Below, piece after piece: positions 23,451 through 35,485 of a stretch of DNA of 64,000 bases. The translations under genes and the position numbers were made by a program. The stretch spans positions 7,929,576 through 7,993,575 of the forward strand of contig JAQFVV010000036.1 in the NCBI GenBank assembly GCA_028023455.1, in the 5' to 3' direction. The DNA is from Epiperipatus broadwayi (lineage: Eukaryota; Onychophora; Udeonychophora; Euonychophora; Peripatidae). How positions within the stretch are numbered: the first letter of the stretch is position 1; every line of letters begins with the position of its first letter. The notes beneath the pieces were generated by a model. The model was not told the DNA's origin and searched no databases. It was given only the letters and a program-made list of their open reading frames with translations.

Positions 23451-23512
23451 CGAGCCTTTGGCTCGTAAAAAACATCGGAGGCCCCCCTGCCAATTCCAGC
23501 GCTATGCGCTGG
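23451..23512. other. Two GC-rich perfect hairpins
   Basis: CGAGCC-TTT-GGCTCG (23451-23465) and CCAGCGC-TAT-GCGCTGG (23496-23512) stand 30 bp apart, separated by GGAGGCCCCCCTGCC. They stand out sharply from the AT-rich surroundings and look like functional ends or structured sites of a transposable element. A Helitron end was considered, but no CTRR follows. Confidence 0.6.
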
Positions 23513-23654
23513 TTTTATAAATTTTTTTTTTTTTAGAATAGAACCTGTTTTATATATTTTTAACATGAATAATTATTATTATATTAATTACTTTTAATTT
23601 CTAAATTATTTTGTCACATTTTTTAATTTTTGAATAGTTTTTATCACGTGACCT

Positions 23655-23849
23655 GGATAATTCAACCAATGACATATTACTCTGAAGGCATAGTCTAATC
23701 TTGCGATTTTTAACGTACCGTCTTCACGTGATCTGTGGACAGATTTTAGCGATTACATGTGTCCGCAGATACCTTGGAGACATTTTCTTAAAAATCGCAA
23801 CATCAGACTGATATGCCTTCAGGGTAATACGTTGTCGGTTAAATTATCC
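23655..23849. repeat. 195-bp perfect-type palindrome (MITE-like)
   Basis: The arms 23655-23712 and 23788-23849 are inverted copies (GGATAATTCAACC, CTGAAGGCAT, TTGCGATTTTTAA). The central part also folds, with ATCTGTGGACA against TGTCCGCAGAT, so nearly the whole segment can form one hairpin. Confidence 0.75.
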
Positions 23850-24174
23850 ATGAGAACCATTATAACTTTTATTTTTTTGAAACTGTCAGCGTTTTTTTTC
23901 TTATTTTATCTCGACAGTTTCAAAATTTGGGGGGGGGGAGTAACTTCAAATTATATATGTGAAACAACCTGATTGTTTCATTATAGATATAATAAACATC
24001 TCCATACTTCCCTTTAGTTTTTGATTTATTTGTGTAACCAAAAAAAAAATACAAACTTTATTCAGAAAAACTTTACATGTTTACTGAAAAATTACAAATA
24101 ATTTGCTACATTGTTTTTTGATGACTCTGTAGGGTAATATTTAAAGACTGTGGAAGTGGTTGTTCTGTAAGGGT

Positions 24175-27100
24175 TTACTCACTGGGCATTCTGATTCTAG
24201 ACCAAGTCTCTGAATGTAGCCATTCAGGTGAAAGTGTCTGATCTCTGGCTCGGATCTTGTCGATTAGAAACATGAAGGTTTCTACCACTGTAGGCAAAAC
24301 TTGCCCAAATTTGTATTTACATCTTGTTAGCCATACGGCATAGTTCATGAAGATTGAGAACTGAATGAGGGCAAATTCCCCAGATTTAATAGCATTTTGA
24401 ATAATAAAAGCATCTCTAAAGTCTGTTGACACAGTATTGTTGATGAATGTTCTTATTGGAGCAAAGAAGTGGCAATTGTACATGATGTGATAAACTGTTT
24501 CTTCATCTCTGTTCCACAATTGGCAATGTGAACTAATTTTTGTGCCCCTTCTCCATACCAGGAAGTGATTCGTAGGCAGGGAGGAGAGGTTGAGTTTGAG
24601 CTGGAAATCAATGTGCCGAGGCTCAATGTATCATTGTTTTAATTTTCTCATAAGTTGTTTGATGCCAAGATCCAAAGTGATGGGGTGTGCTGTCTGGCTT
24701 TTAAACTTTAGCTGGTAAGCCTGCCAGTAAGTTATTTTGCTTTCAAGTATGGACTTCGTTATTGGTGTGTGCTTGGAGACATGTTCCCACAAATCTGTGA
24801 GCCATTTGCTTCCAAGTGGTGTTGGAGTGTCAGTAGGTTCCACTGGCATGGACTGGTTTACCATTTGCTGGTTCTGAATGGTTATGCATATGATTGATAT
24901 GGCCTTCTGGAAGTATATTGTTGCGGCTGAATGTAGCCCAAGTCCATTTGTTTCTTTGGGCATCTGCATCTTAAAATTGCTGATTGCAGCCACCTTCCCA
25001 TTCCAAAGAAGTTTTGCACAGATAGGTGTTCATAGTAGCCTGAAAGGCTTTTGTGGGCTTAACAATTGGTAAATAATAATTGAGTGTTGGTAGAACAAGC
25101 ATATTGAGTAAGGTCACTTTGTCTGGCAATGAGAGTGAGATTCTGGCCAGAGATTGCCCCGCCTTCCTAGTCTTTTCCAAGATGTCATTTTGAAGTTGCT
25201 TTCTTCTGGCCAGAGGGGACTTACACATGGGAAAACCCAAAAAGTGTTGAGACTTGGGAATAAATTTTGATGGAATAACTGTGCCTGTTCTCATTTGTAA
25301 CATTGAGGATTTCTCATAATTTATGTGAAGATTGACCTTATCAGAGAATTTACTTAAGATTTTGGTTAGTGTTCTTATATAGGTTTTATCTGGTAAAAAG
25401 ATTGTTACATCATCAACATATGATATATGTTGCACACAGCATTTGAGTGCAGACACATACACTCCTGGTAGATTATCTCCAATTTCTCTGAGCAGGTGAT
25501 TAATGTAGGCAGTGAAACATAGTGTGGCAAGAGGAGAACCCTGTGGTATAGAAAGGTGAGGTCTGAAAAGATCGGAGGGTCTACCATCCAAATTGATCTG
25601 TTTAACAGCAATTGCCAATGATTCTAACATAGACTAGGGGAACTTGATAGTCAAGGAATGTCTGAAGCAAAACTGCTGGAATGACTCAGTCAAAGGTGGA
25701 AGCAAAGTCAAGCTGAATTGCCACCAGCTTTGACTTCCTGTGCTGTCTCACATGTTCTGTCAGAAGAAACTTCTGAAGAGCATCTGTGGTGGAGGAGCCC
25801 TTGTGTGCGAACTGGTATGGTGTGATGTGCTTATATAGCTGTTGTTGAATATTGTCTTTAATTATTGACTCAGTAATCTTTATGAGCAGTGGGATCATGG
25901 AGATTGGCCTTATATTTGTTAGTGTGGAGGGATGATTCTTTTTCGTGAGGTAAGGCACAAGAGCTACAGGGTAAAGATCTGGAATGTTTTGAAAATCTTG
26001 TGATAGTACATCAATCATTCACCGCACAATGGGGGCAGTGAAATGGATTAGATGAAAAAACAAATCGGAGAATCCCATGAAGTCCCGGATGAATGCTCTC
26101 TGGGTAAGCCATAAGCTTTTGGACTACCTGATGTTCTGTGATGTCATTATAAAAGAATTCCTCCAGTTGATGCCAGATATTACCAATTTCAAACTTAGAA
26201 AATTGTAATTTGACCCGAAAGTGGTGATGTATTTTTTCATGCATTGCCTGCCCACTAAACGAAGACTGGTTCATCCAGTATTGATGTGGGTGTTGGCCAT
26301 CCAGTAGAACCAATTGTCCAGCGGATGTAGCTGCGCGTCCAGCTGTGCTTGTTGGACAAGAAGACCTTAGATCTTTTGGTGGCTATATATTGTGCAATAA
26401 CTTTTTGCTTACTGTGGTATTGATGCTTTAGTTGTATGATGTCTTGTGGCTGTGCGTTAACTTGATGGAGTTATGTGATACTATCACTTATATGATCCAA
26501 TTCTTTTAAAAGCTTGTTTGGACCTTTACTCTTTTTTGTATATGAGTCTATGATTGTACTTAAGATCCCGACAAAGGATGACCAAGCCTGTACTGGTGGC
26601 AGTGCAAGTATGTCTATTTTTTTAAAGAGAATGTAGGCTTCTGAAAAAATCATCTCTGGAGTTGCTGCTTTATTTAGTATTCTAATGGTGTGTGTGTGTT
26701 CTGTGTATACCATGACTGTTGGATCTAGATGCAGTGATACAACTAGTGCAAGATGGTCAGTGAATGGCACCAGTTGCAGTTTTGCATTGATGTTGTAATG
26801 AAGTTCTGTGGAATAATACAGTAGATCTATTAGGGATTTTGTCTGCCTAGTGTAAAAGGAAAATGATCCTGGGGGGAAGAAGCCTTCCCCACATAGCAGA
26901 ACCCTGTTGAAAAGGTGAAAGTATTTGCTATTAAATTTTCCACAGGACATATTGAAATCCCCATAGCATATTATGGGAGAGCTTTCAGCTGATAGTAAGG
27001 CATTAATTTTATTGATTGCTAGTAAGGCTGCATAAGAGTCACTTTTAAAATACACGTAAATTATTATTATGGGTGTGTTATTGAATGTAAGTTTGAACAA

Positions 27101-27319
27101 TATTAGGTCATTGCTAAGATACATTATTTTATGGGAAGTATATGCTAAGTTTTTATTGATGAGTAGAGCAACTCCGGACGATGCTGTGTGTGAAGGTATG
27201 TAGTGGAATGCTCCCAATTGTTGCAGGAGGTGATCTATTTGGAAGTTTGAATTTGCATGCAACTTAGTTTCTGAGCAGCTGATCGGACGAGGACTGTGAC
27301 ATCCCACGTCTGACCACAC
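24175..27319 (-). pseudogene. LINE ORF2 (APE endonuclease + reverse transcriptase), copy 1
   Basis: Reading from 27319 down, the AP-type endonuclease is in 26471-27319, with SETKL near residue 16, ICYGDFNMS near 119, SLIDLLYYS near 162 and FTDHLALVV near 187. It lacks its first strand. The RT core follows in pieces: TNIRPISMIPLLIKITES (25686-26018), AIQLDFASTFD, PQGSPLATLCFTAYIN and ISYVDDVTIFLPD (24971-25630). The C-terminal part (24631-24993) has AAISNFKMQMPKETNGLGL. A zinc motif at 24175-24530 reads CQLWNRDEETVYHIMYNC, with the second Cys replaced by Trp. Frame changes and stops near 25640, 24980 and 24520 make it inactive. The same family recurs at 56671-58790 and 63384-64000. The clade is not settled by eye. 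Confidence 0.85.
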
Positions 27320-27339
27320 TTCAACTCATAGCCCAGTAT

Positions 27340-28600
27340 TCCAAGACTCAAGACCCTACGAATGACCACTTTGAAATTACACATCGTATACTCCTTTATT
27401 CATGGCCGACATAGGTCAGGGAGACGCAGTAAGACTGATAAAATAAAGAAAGGCTTTTAATTGTCTAAAATATACCCCTAATTTAAAGGATTATTAATGC
27501 ATAGTTTACACATATATATATATAATAATTAGAATTGGATTGAATTAGATCAATGATGAGACAGAATGAAATACACTAAATTAATTATACATTTATTTAC
27601 AATTTATATATGTCATTTATTTACAATTGGAATGACAATATTTTACAGCATTTCAGCGTAGAATGTACGCAAATATTGGGTCGATAAGAGAACACATTCT
27701 CTTTTTATACTGAATTCAAAATAGCTTAATATAAGTAATAATTAAAATTTGCATAGATGGGTTTAACATGTGCCCATATTATGAATTGCTTTACAACTAA
27801 TACAGAAATAATCACTACATTATATCTATAAATCTGGTCATGCCAAATTCTATTAAATTTGTGGCTGTTATATAAGTAATTATATTGAACCTTGGTCAGT
27901 CTAAAAATTCATTATTTATTAACCAAAAGACTGTTTTTGACGAGGCTCCTCGTCGACATCTGAAATCGCTCTAACTCAGCCAGTTTTTATACGAAAATAT
28001 TCGTTAAATACGTATTGAATTCGTTTTTAAAAGTTCTGTACGATGGTGACATCTTCCGATTTATTTTAGAAGTAAAAAATAGAAAAAAAACGCATTTAAA
28101 CCTAAACAAAGAAGGAACATTATTTGTGATTGTTTCTTAGCATGCTCTCAGCCAAAAAAGACATTCTGATTGGCTGGAAAGAACAAAGAAACTGCCTGAT
28201 CAAAGAAAATAAAGAAAAACGCTGAGATTTTCATTTCGAATACGATTTAAATTATTATTAAATAATATTTATGGAAATTAAACATAATTTTCAGAGAGAA
28301 TAATAAAAAAACAAAATTATTTTCGAAAAATATTGAAGATTTAAGTAAATATATTGAAGATGTAGTAAAAAGAAATATATACTTTTCTATAACGTAAAAG
28401 TCGATCTTTTTGTTTACATTATAACTTTTATGTTGCCGATATTGAATATCTTAGAATAAATAAATAGCAATTTATTTTTGAAAGAACTTTCGTTATCTTC
28501 ACAACATGAAAAATTAATTATATACTTTTTATAAACGTATCTGAGTTGAATTTAATATTATAGGCGAATATGTTTTAACAATAGGCTTTGTCTTCAGTTT
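27340..28600. other. AT-rich gene-free sequence
   Basis: Begins just upstream of the 5'-truncated LINE. No ORF1 was found here. Nothing else recognised. Confidence 0.5.
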
Positions 28601-28609
28601 GTGAGTTGG

Positions 28610-28835
28610 CCAATTAAAAGATTTGATTTTTATCTGATACAACCAATGATAAAATTAGCGGTTAAAAGGTTAAAAATACAATATTATTTAACAACGAGCG
28701 CATAAACCAGCTTAAGTAACGATGGATCGAACATAGCTTTCAGGAGAAAATTTCAGTTCAATGCTGAAAGTGCTGTATAAAGGTGGGAGAGTTGGCTGCC
28801 TAAGATTTTAACAATGCGCTATGGCACAGGTAAGT
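28610..28835 (+). promoter_or_regulatory. Candidate RNA polymerase II promoter and short first exon
   Basis: CCAAT occurs at 28610-28614 and 28643-28647, and TATAAAGG at 28776-28783. Then, 40-50 bp on, comes ATGGCACAG directly followed by the consensus splice donor GTAAGT (28830-28835). The spacing suits a TATA promoter with a short first exon ending CAG|GTAAGT. No downstream exon was recognised. It could equally be a promoter within an unrecognised retroelement or a chance arrangement. Confidence 0.25.
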
Positions 28836-31040
28836 GACAATAGAAAAAGTTGCTCTGTGGATGGATGAATAACTCCAGGGTTCTTGCTACAAACACCGGT
28901 ACCCTGTAACCGATAGCCATGCTGTGTGAAAAGGAATATTGTGTTCAGGAATGGTGGGGGAATTATGTGCTAACCTGGCCTTGGCTCAGGCTTCGCTACT
29001 ACTCTACCCTATAAGAGATGTGCTGGCGATGCCGTGGCTCCATCTTAAAATACGTATCATATGTATAGCAGCAAGATGAGAATAAATTTAATAAAATAAT
29101 GGATCACATCCACCAAGCAAAGAATATTATATTTCATACTATGAAATACAAGACAATAGCATATTAGTGTTATCAAATTTGGACCAACTCTTTTGTAGCC
29201 TGATAATAAATGTCTATGCTACTAAAGGGATATTAATAAATCTTTACTTTGACCTGCTCAATCTATTAGGTTACTTATAGATAATAAATACTTTAAAGAG
29301 GGAAAGTATATTTCTATGGTCATAAGAACTTAAATGATAATCATACTTATTACTATTATCAAGTCTAAATTTAATTCTTAATAAAACTATAAAGTTAAGT
29401 TTTTAAATGGTTGATTAAAAAGAGCCACATTTCACATTTTAAACCATCATTAATAAAAAAAATAATGAGTGCAAGGCAAGTCGTTATTATTTTAAAAAAT
29501 AGGATTTCGAAACCGTGCAGCAAGTTGATGCTATAAACCAAATTACATGGAGATTTTGTTAATAATATCTTCTTAAAAACATGAAATTAAGTGTTCGCTA
29601 TTTCAAAATACTGGCATATGGAATATAAAAGCATTTAATTAAAATAAGCAAAGAAATATAAACACAACCGCAGTGACATAACTTTAAATTAGACACTAAA
29701 TAATTTACTTTTAAATGAATGGAAAATATAAAAATAGTCAGATTATTTTAACTTTAACAACATTAATTTTGATAGCAATTTACATATTTTAAATATTAAA
29801 TGGATTTAAATTTTGGTTACACTTAGTTTTATAATTGTTTTAAAGAGAGAATTAGCTAACTTATATAGAAATTTACACAGCTCCACGGTTTGAAAATAAA
29901 ACGGTACCATTATTATTTATCTGGACTGCAAGTTCTTGGCTGTACGTTTAGTGAGTTTGATTGGGGTGGCAGGTGGCATCATCTTTTCCGTTATGTTAGA
30001 TTTGTCTTTGCTAGCGGCATGATGGTGGTTCAGGCATTGCAACGAGAGAAACCCCTGTTCTCCCCGCAAAGTAACAGCAAAGAAATGCTCTCTTTTAGCA
30101 AGACATATTAAAAATTAAACAAACGTGGAGACTGGCTGCAATTCTCTCTAAAAATATGGCTGTCTTTTTCGTTTAAAAATACAGAGTATTTATAGCTTTC
30201 TCAAGCACTTACATTATCGGAATGTATCACCTCAAGACTCATTAACTCAAGAATTTAATTAAATATTATCAAATTTATAATCCAGATTTTTAAATCTTAG
30301 ATAACTTATGGAATGTTAGAAACATTCCCTAAGCTATTATAATTTATGATTTTTCGTTGCAAACAATTTCCAATTTAGATTTTTATAAATAATTTATCTT
30401 ATCTAAGGAGATTTTAATTAGCAAATTTTGAACTAATTTTACTTTTACCGATTCCAGGTGTGGTCGTTAATAACACTTGTTTACAACCAAAAATCTTTTT
30501 AATTACTTGACCAGCTTTTATTTTTAATCTTACATAAAATAAGAAACTCTTTTATTACAAACAACTTTTTAACATTTTTTTAAAACGAAAACCTTTTTAA
30601 CATATTTTTTTAAATAACTTACAAACATATTTTGCTATAACTTTTAAATATATTTTCAAGAAACTTTTTCCTTAAAATATATTTAAAACAAGCAATCTTT
30701 TAACAGATTTTTAAAGAAACATTTAATATTATTTTTAGATAACCGCTTTTACATATTTTAAAATCATGCCTTCCTTCTATATAGTACAGATTATATATTC
30801 ACATACGAATGTACAATATTAACAACAAAATTAAGAATTTACTTCTAACTTAAATAATAGAACAAACATTTTTTAGAAATATTAAGTAAATTTAGTACGC
30901 TATAATTTTACTAATCCTATCTAATTATAGCGTTGGTTCGCACGTAAATATATAATACTGTTTAGACAGACATAAGCTAATTGTAAATTATTAACATTAA
31001 ATAGGTTCGAATTTAGCACAGATTAGTGAGTCATTAGGTT
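28836..31040. other. Gene-free sequence
   Basis: A 73-codon plus-strand ORF at 29890-30111 lies in a less AT-rich block (29880-30110), but its translation matches no family I know. 30240-31000 is very AT-rich with recurrent CTTTTTAACATATTTTTT-like words. Confidence 0.4.
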
Positions 31041-31044
31041 TGAT

Positions 31045-31082
31045 GGTGAAACGATAAGGGCTTGGAAAGTTATCGTTTCACA
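31045..31082. repeat. Perfect 12-bp inverted repeat
   Basis: GTGAAACGATAA (31046-31057) and TTATCGTTTCAC (31070-31081) are separated by 12 bases; with a one-base bulge the arms extend by about five more. It overlaps the end of the minus-strand ORF 31078-31366, where it could form a hairpin just after the stop codon. Confidence 0.75.
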
Positions 31083-31366
31083 TCATTTGACTTAATGATG
31101 GATTATCATTGGTTTTATTTTCTATAGGTTTGTCAATAATATCCATAGTTTCTGGAACATGAGTATCTAATATAGAATTACCCTCAGACACTTCTATATT
31201 TATTTGTTCATTGATACTATTCATAGTATCATCAGCTATATTTGAACTAAGTACCTCAGTTTGCATTTCTATATTATTATCAGTATTAGAAGAAAATATT
31301 TTATACTTCTCGTAATCATAAAAGTAATTATCTTAAATATAACTTTATTTATACGATAATATATTA
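31078..31366 (-). CDS. Acidic low-complexity ORF, unknown (possible exon or remnant)
   Basis: The frame is open for about 96 codons. The first Met is at 31266, leaving 62 residues. The stretch is rich in Asn, Asp, Glu, Ile and Ser (for example IADDTMNSINEQINIEVSEG) and ends QMM. No domain is recognised. It may be a disordered part of a retroelement protein or a host exon. In AT-rich DNA an open frame of this length can also be chance. Confidence 0.2.
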
Positions 31367-32350
31367 TTCATCATAGGATGTAAATGCGATGCCTTTCTTT
31401 TTTCAAGATATATATTGTGCCCTTTTGTATGGGTCACCATGAATTGTTATATCAATTTATTAAAAATTTTAAATTTAAGGTATATTTAGCTATATGATGT
31501 TGATTTTATTTATGATAATCTTTCAAAAGTTTAATTAAAGTAATCTATGAATATTTGATATGTGAAATTGTGCTAATGTTTGAGAGAGACGTTTCAATAA
31601 AAGATGATAATATTATATGGTTGGGAAAACTGGCCATGATCAATACTGCATTAATAAGTTTTGTAAATAAATGTTTAAAGCTAAAAGTTAAAAAGATAAG
31701 TTAAAATTAAATGCATATATTTATTGTTGATAAAGATTAATATTTAATAAGTGAATATAAATATTTTAATTATTAATAGTATATAATAGAAGATTAATAT
31801 TTGATTTTAATAATATCGAATTATTATTTTAAAGTTGTTATAATATATTATTTATTTTAAAAATATTTATTTTTAAAATTAAATTGTTAGTTTATTTTTA
31901 GATAATTACAAGCGTTTGTATCTGTGTTGTAAAACAGATGATAGATAGACATATGTACACACATGCTTGTAAGTTTTATAGTAAAGTTGCAAAACTGTTC
32001 TAAAATTCTATTATAAAATTTATAAATATTATATTGGCTATCACGAGATAAAAATAAAGATAATTAATGTGAAATATTAAATCTGATTTTTAAAATACTG
32101 TTTAAAAAAAACCTAACGTATAAAAATAGACTTAGTTTGTTTAGAAAAATAATCTTATAAAAGTTAAAAGTGAAATAAAGTAAAACATATATTTTAAAAA
32201 ATGTTTAATGGATTTAAATAAATGATAAAGATCAATTTAAGAATTTAATAATGTAATAAATAATAAATATTAAATAAGTCATTATTTATTTTAAATTCTG
32301 TATTGTTGGTAAAATATGTAAATAGGCTAGCAAGGTGATTGTTTAATTTA

Positions 32351-32383
32351 CCAATCAAGTGGGGAATTTATTCCGGTATAAAA
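32351..32383 (+). promoter_or_regulatory. CCAAT and TATA boxes of L4 copy 2
   Basis: CCAAT at 32351-32355 and TATAAAA at 32377-32383 are followed by GGTTCAATTGTT, the same layout and spacing as in copy 1. Confidence 0.6.
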
Positions 32384-32611
32384 CTAAGGTTCAATTGTTC
32401 GGGAGGGATTATGATTATGATTTCTTTTAAGTGAAGTGTGCTATTAGATATAGCTAAGTAAAATTATAGACGCTCTCGTAATCGTTTTAAAATTATAAGA
32501 GAGTAGTTTTAAAAAAATTATAAAAGTTTTACCGTTAAATATGCAGTGCTAATTTATTTATAATTCCCTATTGATCGTCTCTATCGAAGCTCAATTTACT
32601 ATCAAATAATC

Positions 32612-32743
32612 ATGAAAACATCGTATAAGGATAAAATGTATTGGAGACTTTATACTAAAAGTATAACAAACGCTGGATTAACTAGGAGAATTACTAGTTG
32701 GATAAAAGTCATATATTGGACATTATATGAATTTAAAAGTTGA
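32612..32743 (+). CDS. Short ORF in L4 copy 2, unknown product
   Basis: Forty-three codons beginning MKTSYKDKMYWRLYTKSITN and ending EFKS. Counterpart of 18793-18945, stopping seven codons earlier. It shares the start codon position, NAGL/DAGL, the W.KV..W core and FKS. Whether it is translated cannot be told from sequence. Confidence 0.25.
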   Translation: MKTSYKDKMYWRLYTKSITNAGLTRRITSWIKVIYWTLYEFKS

Positions 32744-32876
32744 TTATAATTAATTTTTATAAACAAATATTTTAAAGAAAGATAAATACTTCTTTATGAA
32801 GAAAGTATTTTTAAAATACAAATTTAAGTATATATCTTGGTAAAGATATGGTAATTAATAATAATTGCAGAAGTAC

Positions 32877-32934
32877 TTGCCTTGTTAAGTCTTTGTGGTT
32901 TAAAAGACTAGATTTCGATAGTTTTAAAAGGCAA
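32877..32934 (+). ncRNA. Conserved nested hairpin in L4 copy 2
   Basis: TTGCCTT (32877-32883) pairs with AAGGCAA (32928-32934), and AGTCTTT (32888-32894) pairs with AAAGACT (32903-32909). Same arrangement as 19064-19120, although the intervening bases have changed. Confidence 0.5.
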
Positions 32935-34802
32935 ATAAATCGGAAATTTAATTGGTAAAAAAAATACCTGTAAATAAAATATTATATAGTAAAGTCTGGA
33001 CGCTGGTCGTACAGAAGAATTTAGAAATTAATCTTACCTAAATATTGGTTAAAGAATGCGCAAATAAGTATACGTGGATATCCAAGTCAATTCAGAATAA
33101 TTAAATAAGAACATTATAAACTATTGATTAATACGAGGAAAGTAATAACTTTTTTTTAAATAATTTTTCTTTAAAGAAATGAATCCGGATCCTATAAACT
33201 ATTTTAATTATTATTTTGTTTCTTATGGTGGAACTTATTTTATTTTATTTTTAAAAAAAAAACGTTTTCATTTATTTCGTAAAAACTGTTTAAACACGTG
33301 ATGTACCGGAAAAAGAAGTGATGTTGGTAAAAGTTTGTGCCTAGGAAAAAAAGAACAATTATGGGTGGAAAGAAGACAACGTTGGATTTATGTAACATAT
33401 TTTTGTTTTTCTTAACTAACATAGATATTTAATTATTTATTGATCTATTAAAGATAAGAGAGGTACATTTTTTTAAAAAAAATAACTAAATATTAATATA
33501 AAACTTAATTTCATAAAGTTTATTTTTATATAATTATACAACACGTAATATTTTAAAGAATAATTGTTGAGCATAAATGAAATTATTTTGTAAAACTGTA
33601 ATCCTGGAGGACATCGTGTGGCGGATAATAAATTGGAGTATCATTTATGGTAAAAATTATATAATAGTAATAATTTGATGTATTTTGCTTTGTTTTCTTT
33701 AGATCAACTAAATATTATTTGATTGTTGAATAAATGTATAAATATTTAAAGAATATACACGCATAATATTAGTAATAACAGTTTTATTTTAATATGCATA
33801 CTTTAAATTTATGATATAAATTTATTATAACGTAATAAGAGAAATCCATAAATAATTATATGATTCTTTCGTGAATAAGTTTTAATGTTTCTGTTACAAT
33901 ATTAGGAATTTGATTTATTATATTAGTATGAGTTATTTATATTACCTTTCAAGTTAGTAAGAGGTAAAAATATCTATATTTTATTTTATTTTTTATTAGA
34001 TAAGTTAAATTAATTTTATATAGAAATTTATATTTTGTTTGAAGGGTTTATCGTATATCGATGATGAGGTATAAGATAGTTTGGATAGTCATTATTTTTT
34101 TTTTAAAAATTGGTAAGCTGTTACTGAAGTTAAATAAGGTCAAAATGATATTTGTAGATAGAATTTTATTAGGAAGGAATAGGAATTACGAGTAGAGAAG
34201 AGTAGTAGTTTAAATAGAAAAGAATCATAGAATTTATTTTAATATAATACTTTATAAAATTTGAAATTGTTGAATAATTTTAAATATTATTTTAAGAAAA
34301 GAACATATATGTATTGCATATTTTGGTAAGACATACAGTATGGAATTACATCAGAATGAAGTAAATAATTATATAATCAATAAATGTCATTATATTATAA
34401 AGTTATATCAGTCTATACATTAGTTGATATTTGATTAATGCTAATAGTAAATGTAATACATACTAGTACATTATAATAGAAATAGCAATAATACTTAAGT
34501 GAAGTAGCATTTTTTAATTGTTAAAGTTTGTTTATTTTACATATGCTACATAAGTGATATTTTACATAAAAGTCTTCTTTTGTACTAACTAATGACAAAT
34601 GATATCTATTAAGATTTAAATTCATAAACTTAATTAAATGTTACTGATAAAACATTTAAGAAATGTATGGATTATCTATTTATGTTTATGGAAATAGTAA
34701 CAGTGTAAAAATCTTGTATTATTATTTTTCTTATTTTTTATTTTCTTTGGTTTCCACTTGTAATGTAAATAATGTACATAAATTGTTTATTAAAGTTGAT
34801 GT

Positions 34803-34808
34803 AAATAA
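34803..34808 (+). terminator. Poly(A) signal of L4 copy 2
   Basis: AATAAA followed by GTGTGTCGAATTCATT and the conserved CACCACAGCATTTGACA, matching 20990 onward in copy 1. Confidence 0.45.
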
Positions 34809-35390
34809 ATTTGTTTAAGTTGTTTAAAAGTGTGTCGAATTCATTATTTTGCACCACAGCATTTGACAACAGATAATTTGAATAAACATAATATTTGCAC
34901 AATATGAATTTATTATTATTATTTTAAAAAGAAACACAGTATTTTCTTAATATAATTTATAGAAATTGATTGACATTAACATATAATATTATAATGGTCA
35001 CAAGGTAATTATAATGCACAATATAAGAGTATAATATTATTTATTGCCACATATTATTAAATTATAAGATTTTAGTATAATTTTTAAATTAAGATACTAT
35101 ATGAAAATGAAAGACATGTAGATGATTCACTTATTTCCTTAATGATTAATAGTATAATAAAATAGATAAGATTAATTTATACACTAGAAATTATTATTGT
35201 TAGTTATTATTATTATGATAAGTTAGGTGTAGTTAGGTTTGATATTAAATCCCTTATCATGCCTATCTGCAAGAAATATTATTACTTTAAAATAATTAAA
35301 AGAACCTGAGATTATTTAATTATATTTCCTTAATAAAAGATTGAGATTTATTTATTATTATTATTGAAGTTAGTTAATTTTTATAAAAGA

Positions 35391-35485
35391 CATAAGAGTG
35401 CTGTAGATGTAGTAATGAGATAATAAAGAGGTAATAGTATTCTTATGCCATTGAGATAGTGTCTTGGGAAGACATTAGCTCAATG
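35391..35485 (+). ncRNA. Conserved long stem plus hairpin in L4 copy 2
   Basis: CATAAGAGTGCTG (35391-35403) pairs with TAGTATTCTTATG (35435-35447) over 13 positions, using three G-U wobbles where copy 1 has A-U. CATTGAG (35449-35455) pairs with CTCAATG (35479-35485) and encloses TGTCTT-GGG-AAGACA, in which a G-C replaces the A-T of copy 1. Confidence 0.6.

Larger units (their letters stand above)
22809..23890. mobile_element. Foldback (long-TIR) element, nonautonomous
   Basis: The left arm 22809-22873 and the right arm 23825-23890 are inverted copies at about 80 percent identity over the inner 42 bases (TTATAATGG, then GGATAATT.AACCGA, then ACGTATTAC). A third copy of the GGATAATTCAACC arm lies at 23655. 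The interior has a tandem duplication (23092-23434) and two GC-rich hairpins (23451-23512), but no protein. No target duplication is evident. Confidence 0.55.

Noticed and set aside
23451-23512. Helitron 3' end
   Set aside because: The hairpins are suitable, but no CTRR terminus follows and no 5' TC end or A-T host site could be matched.
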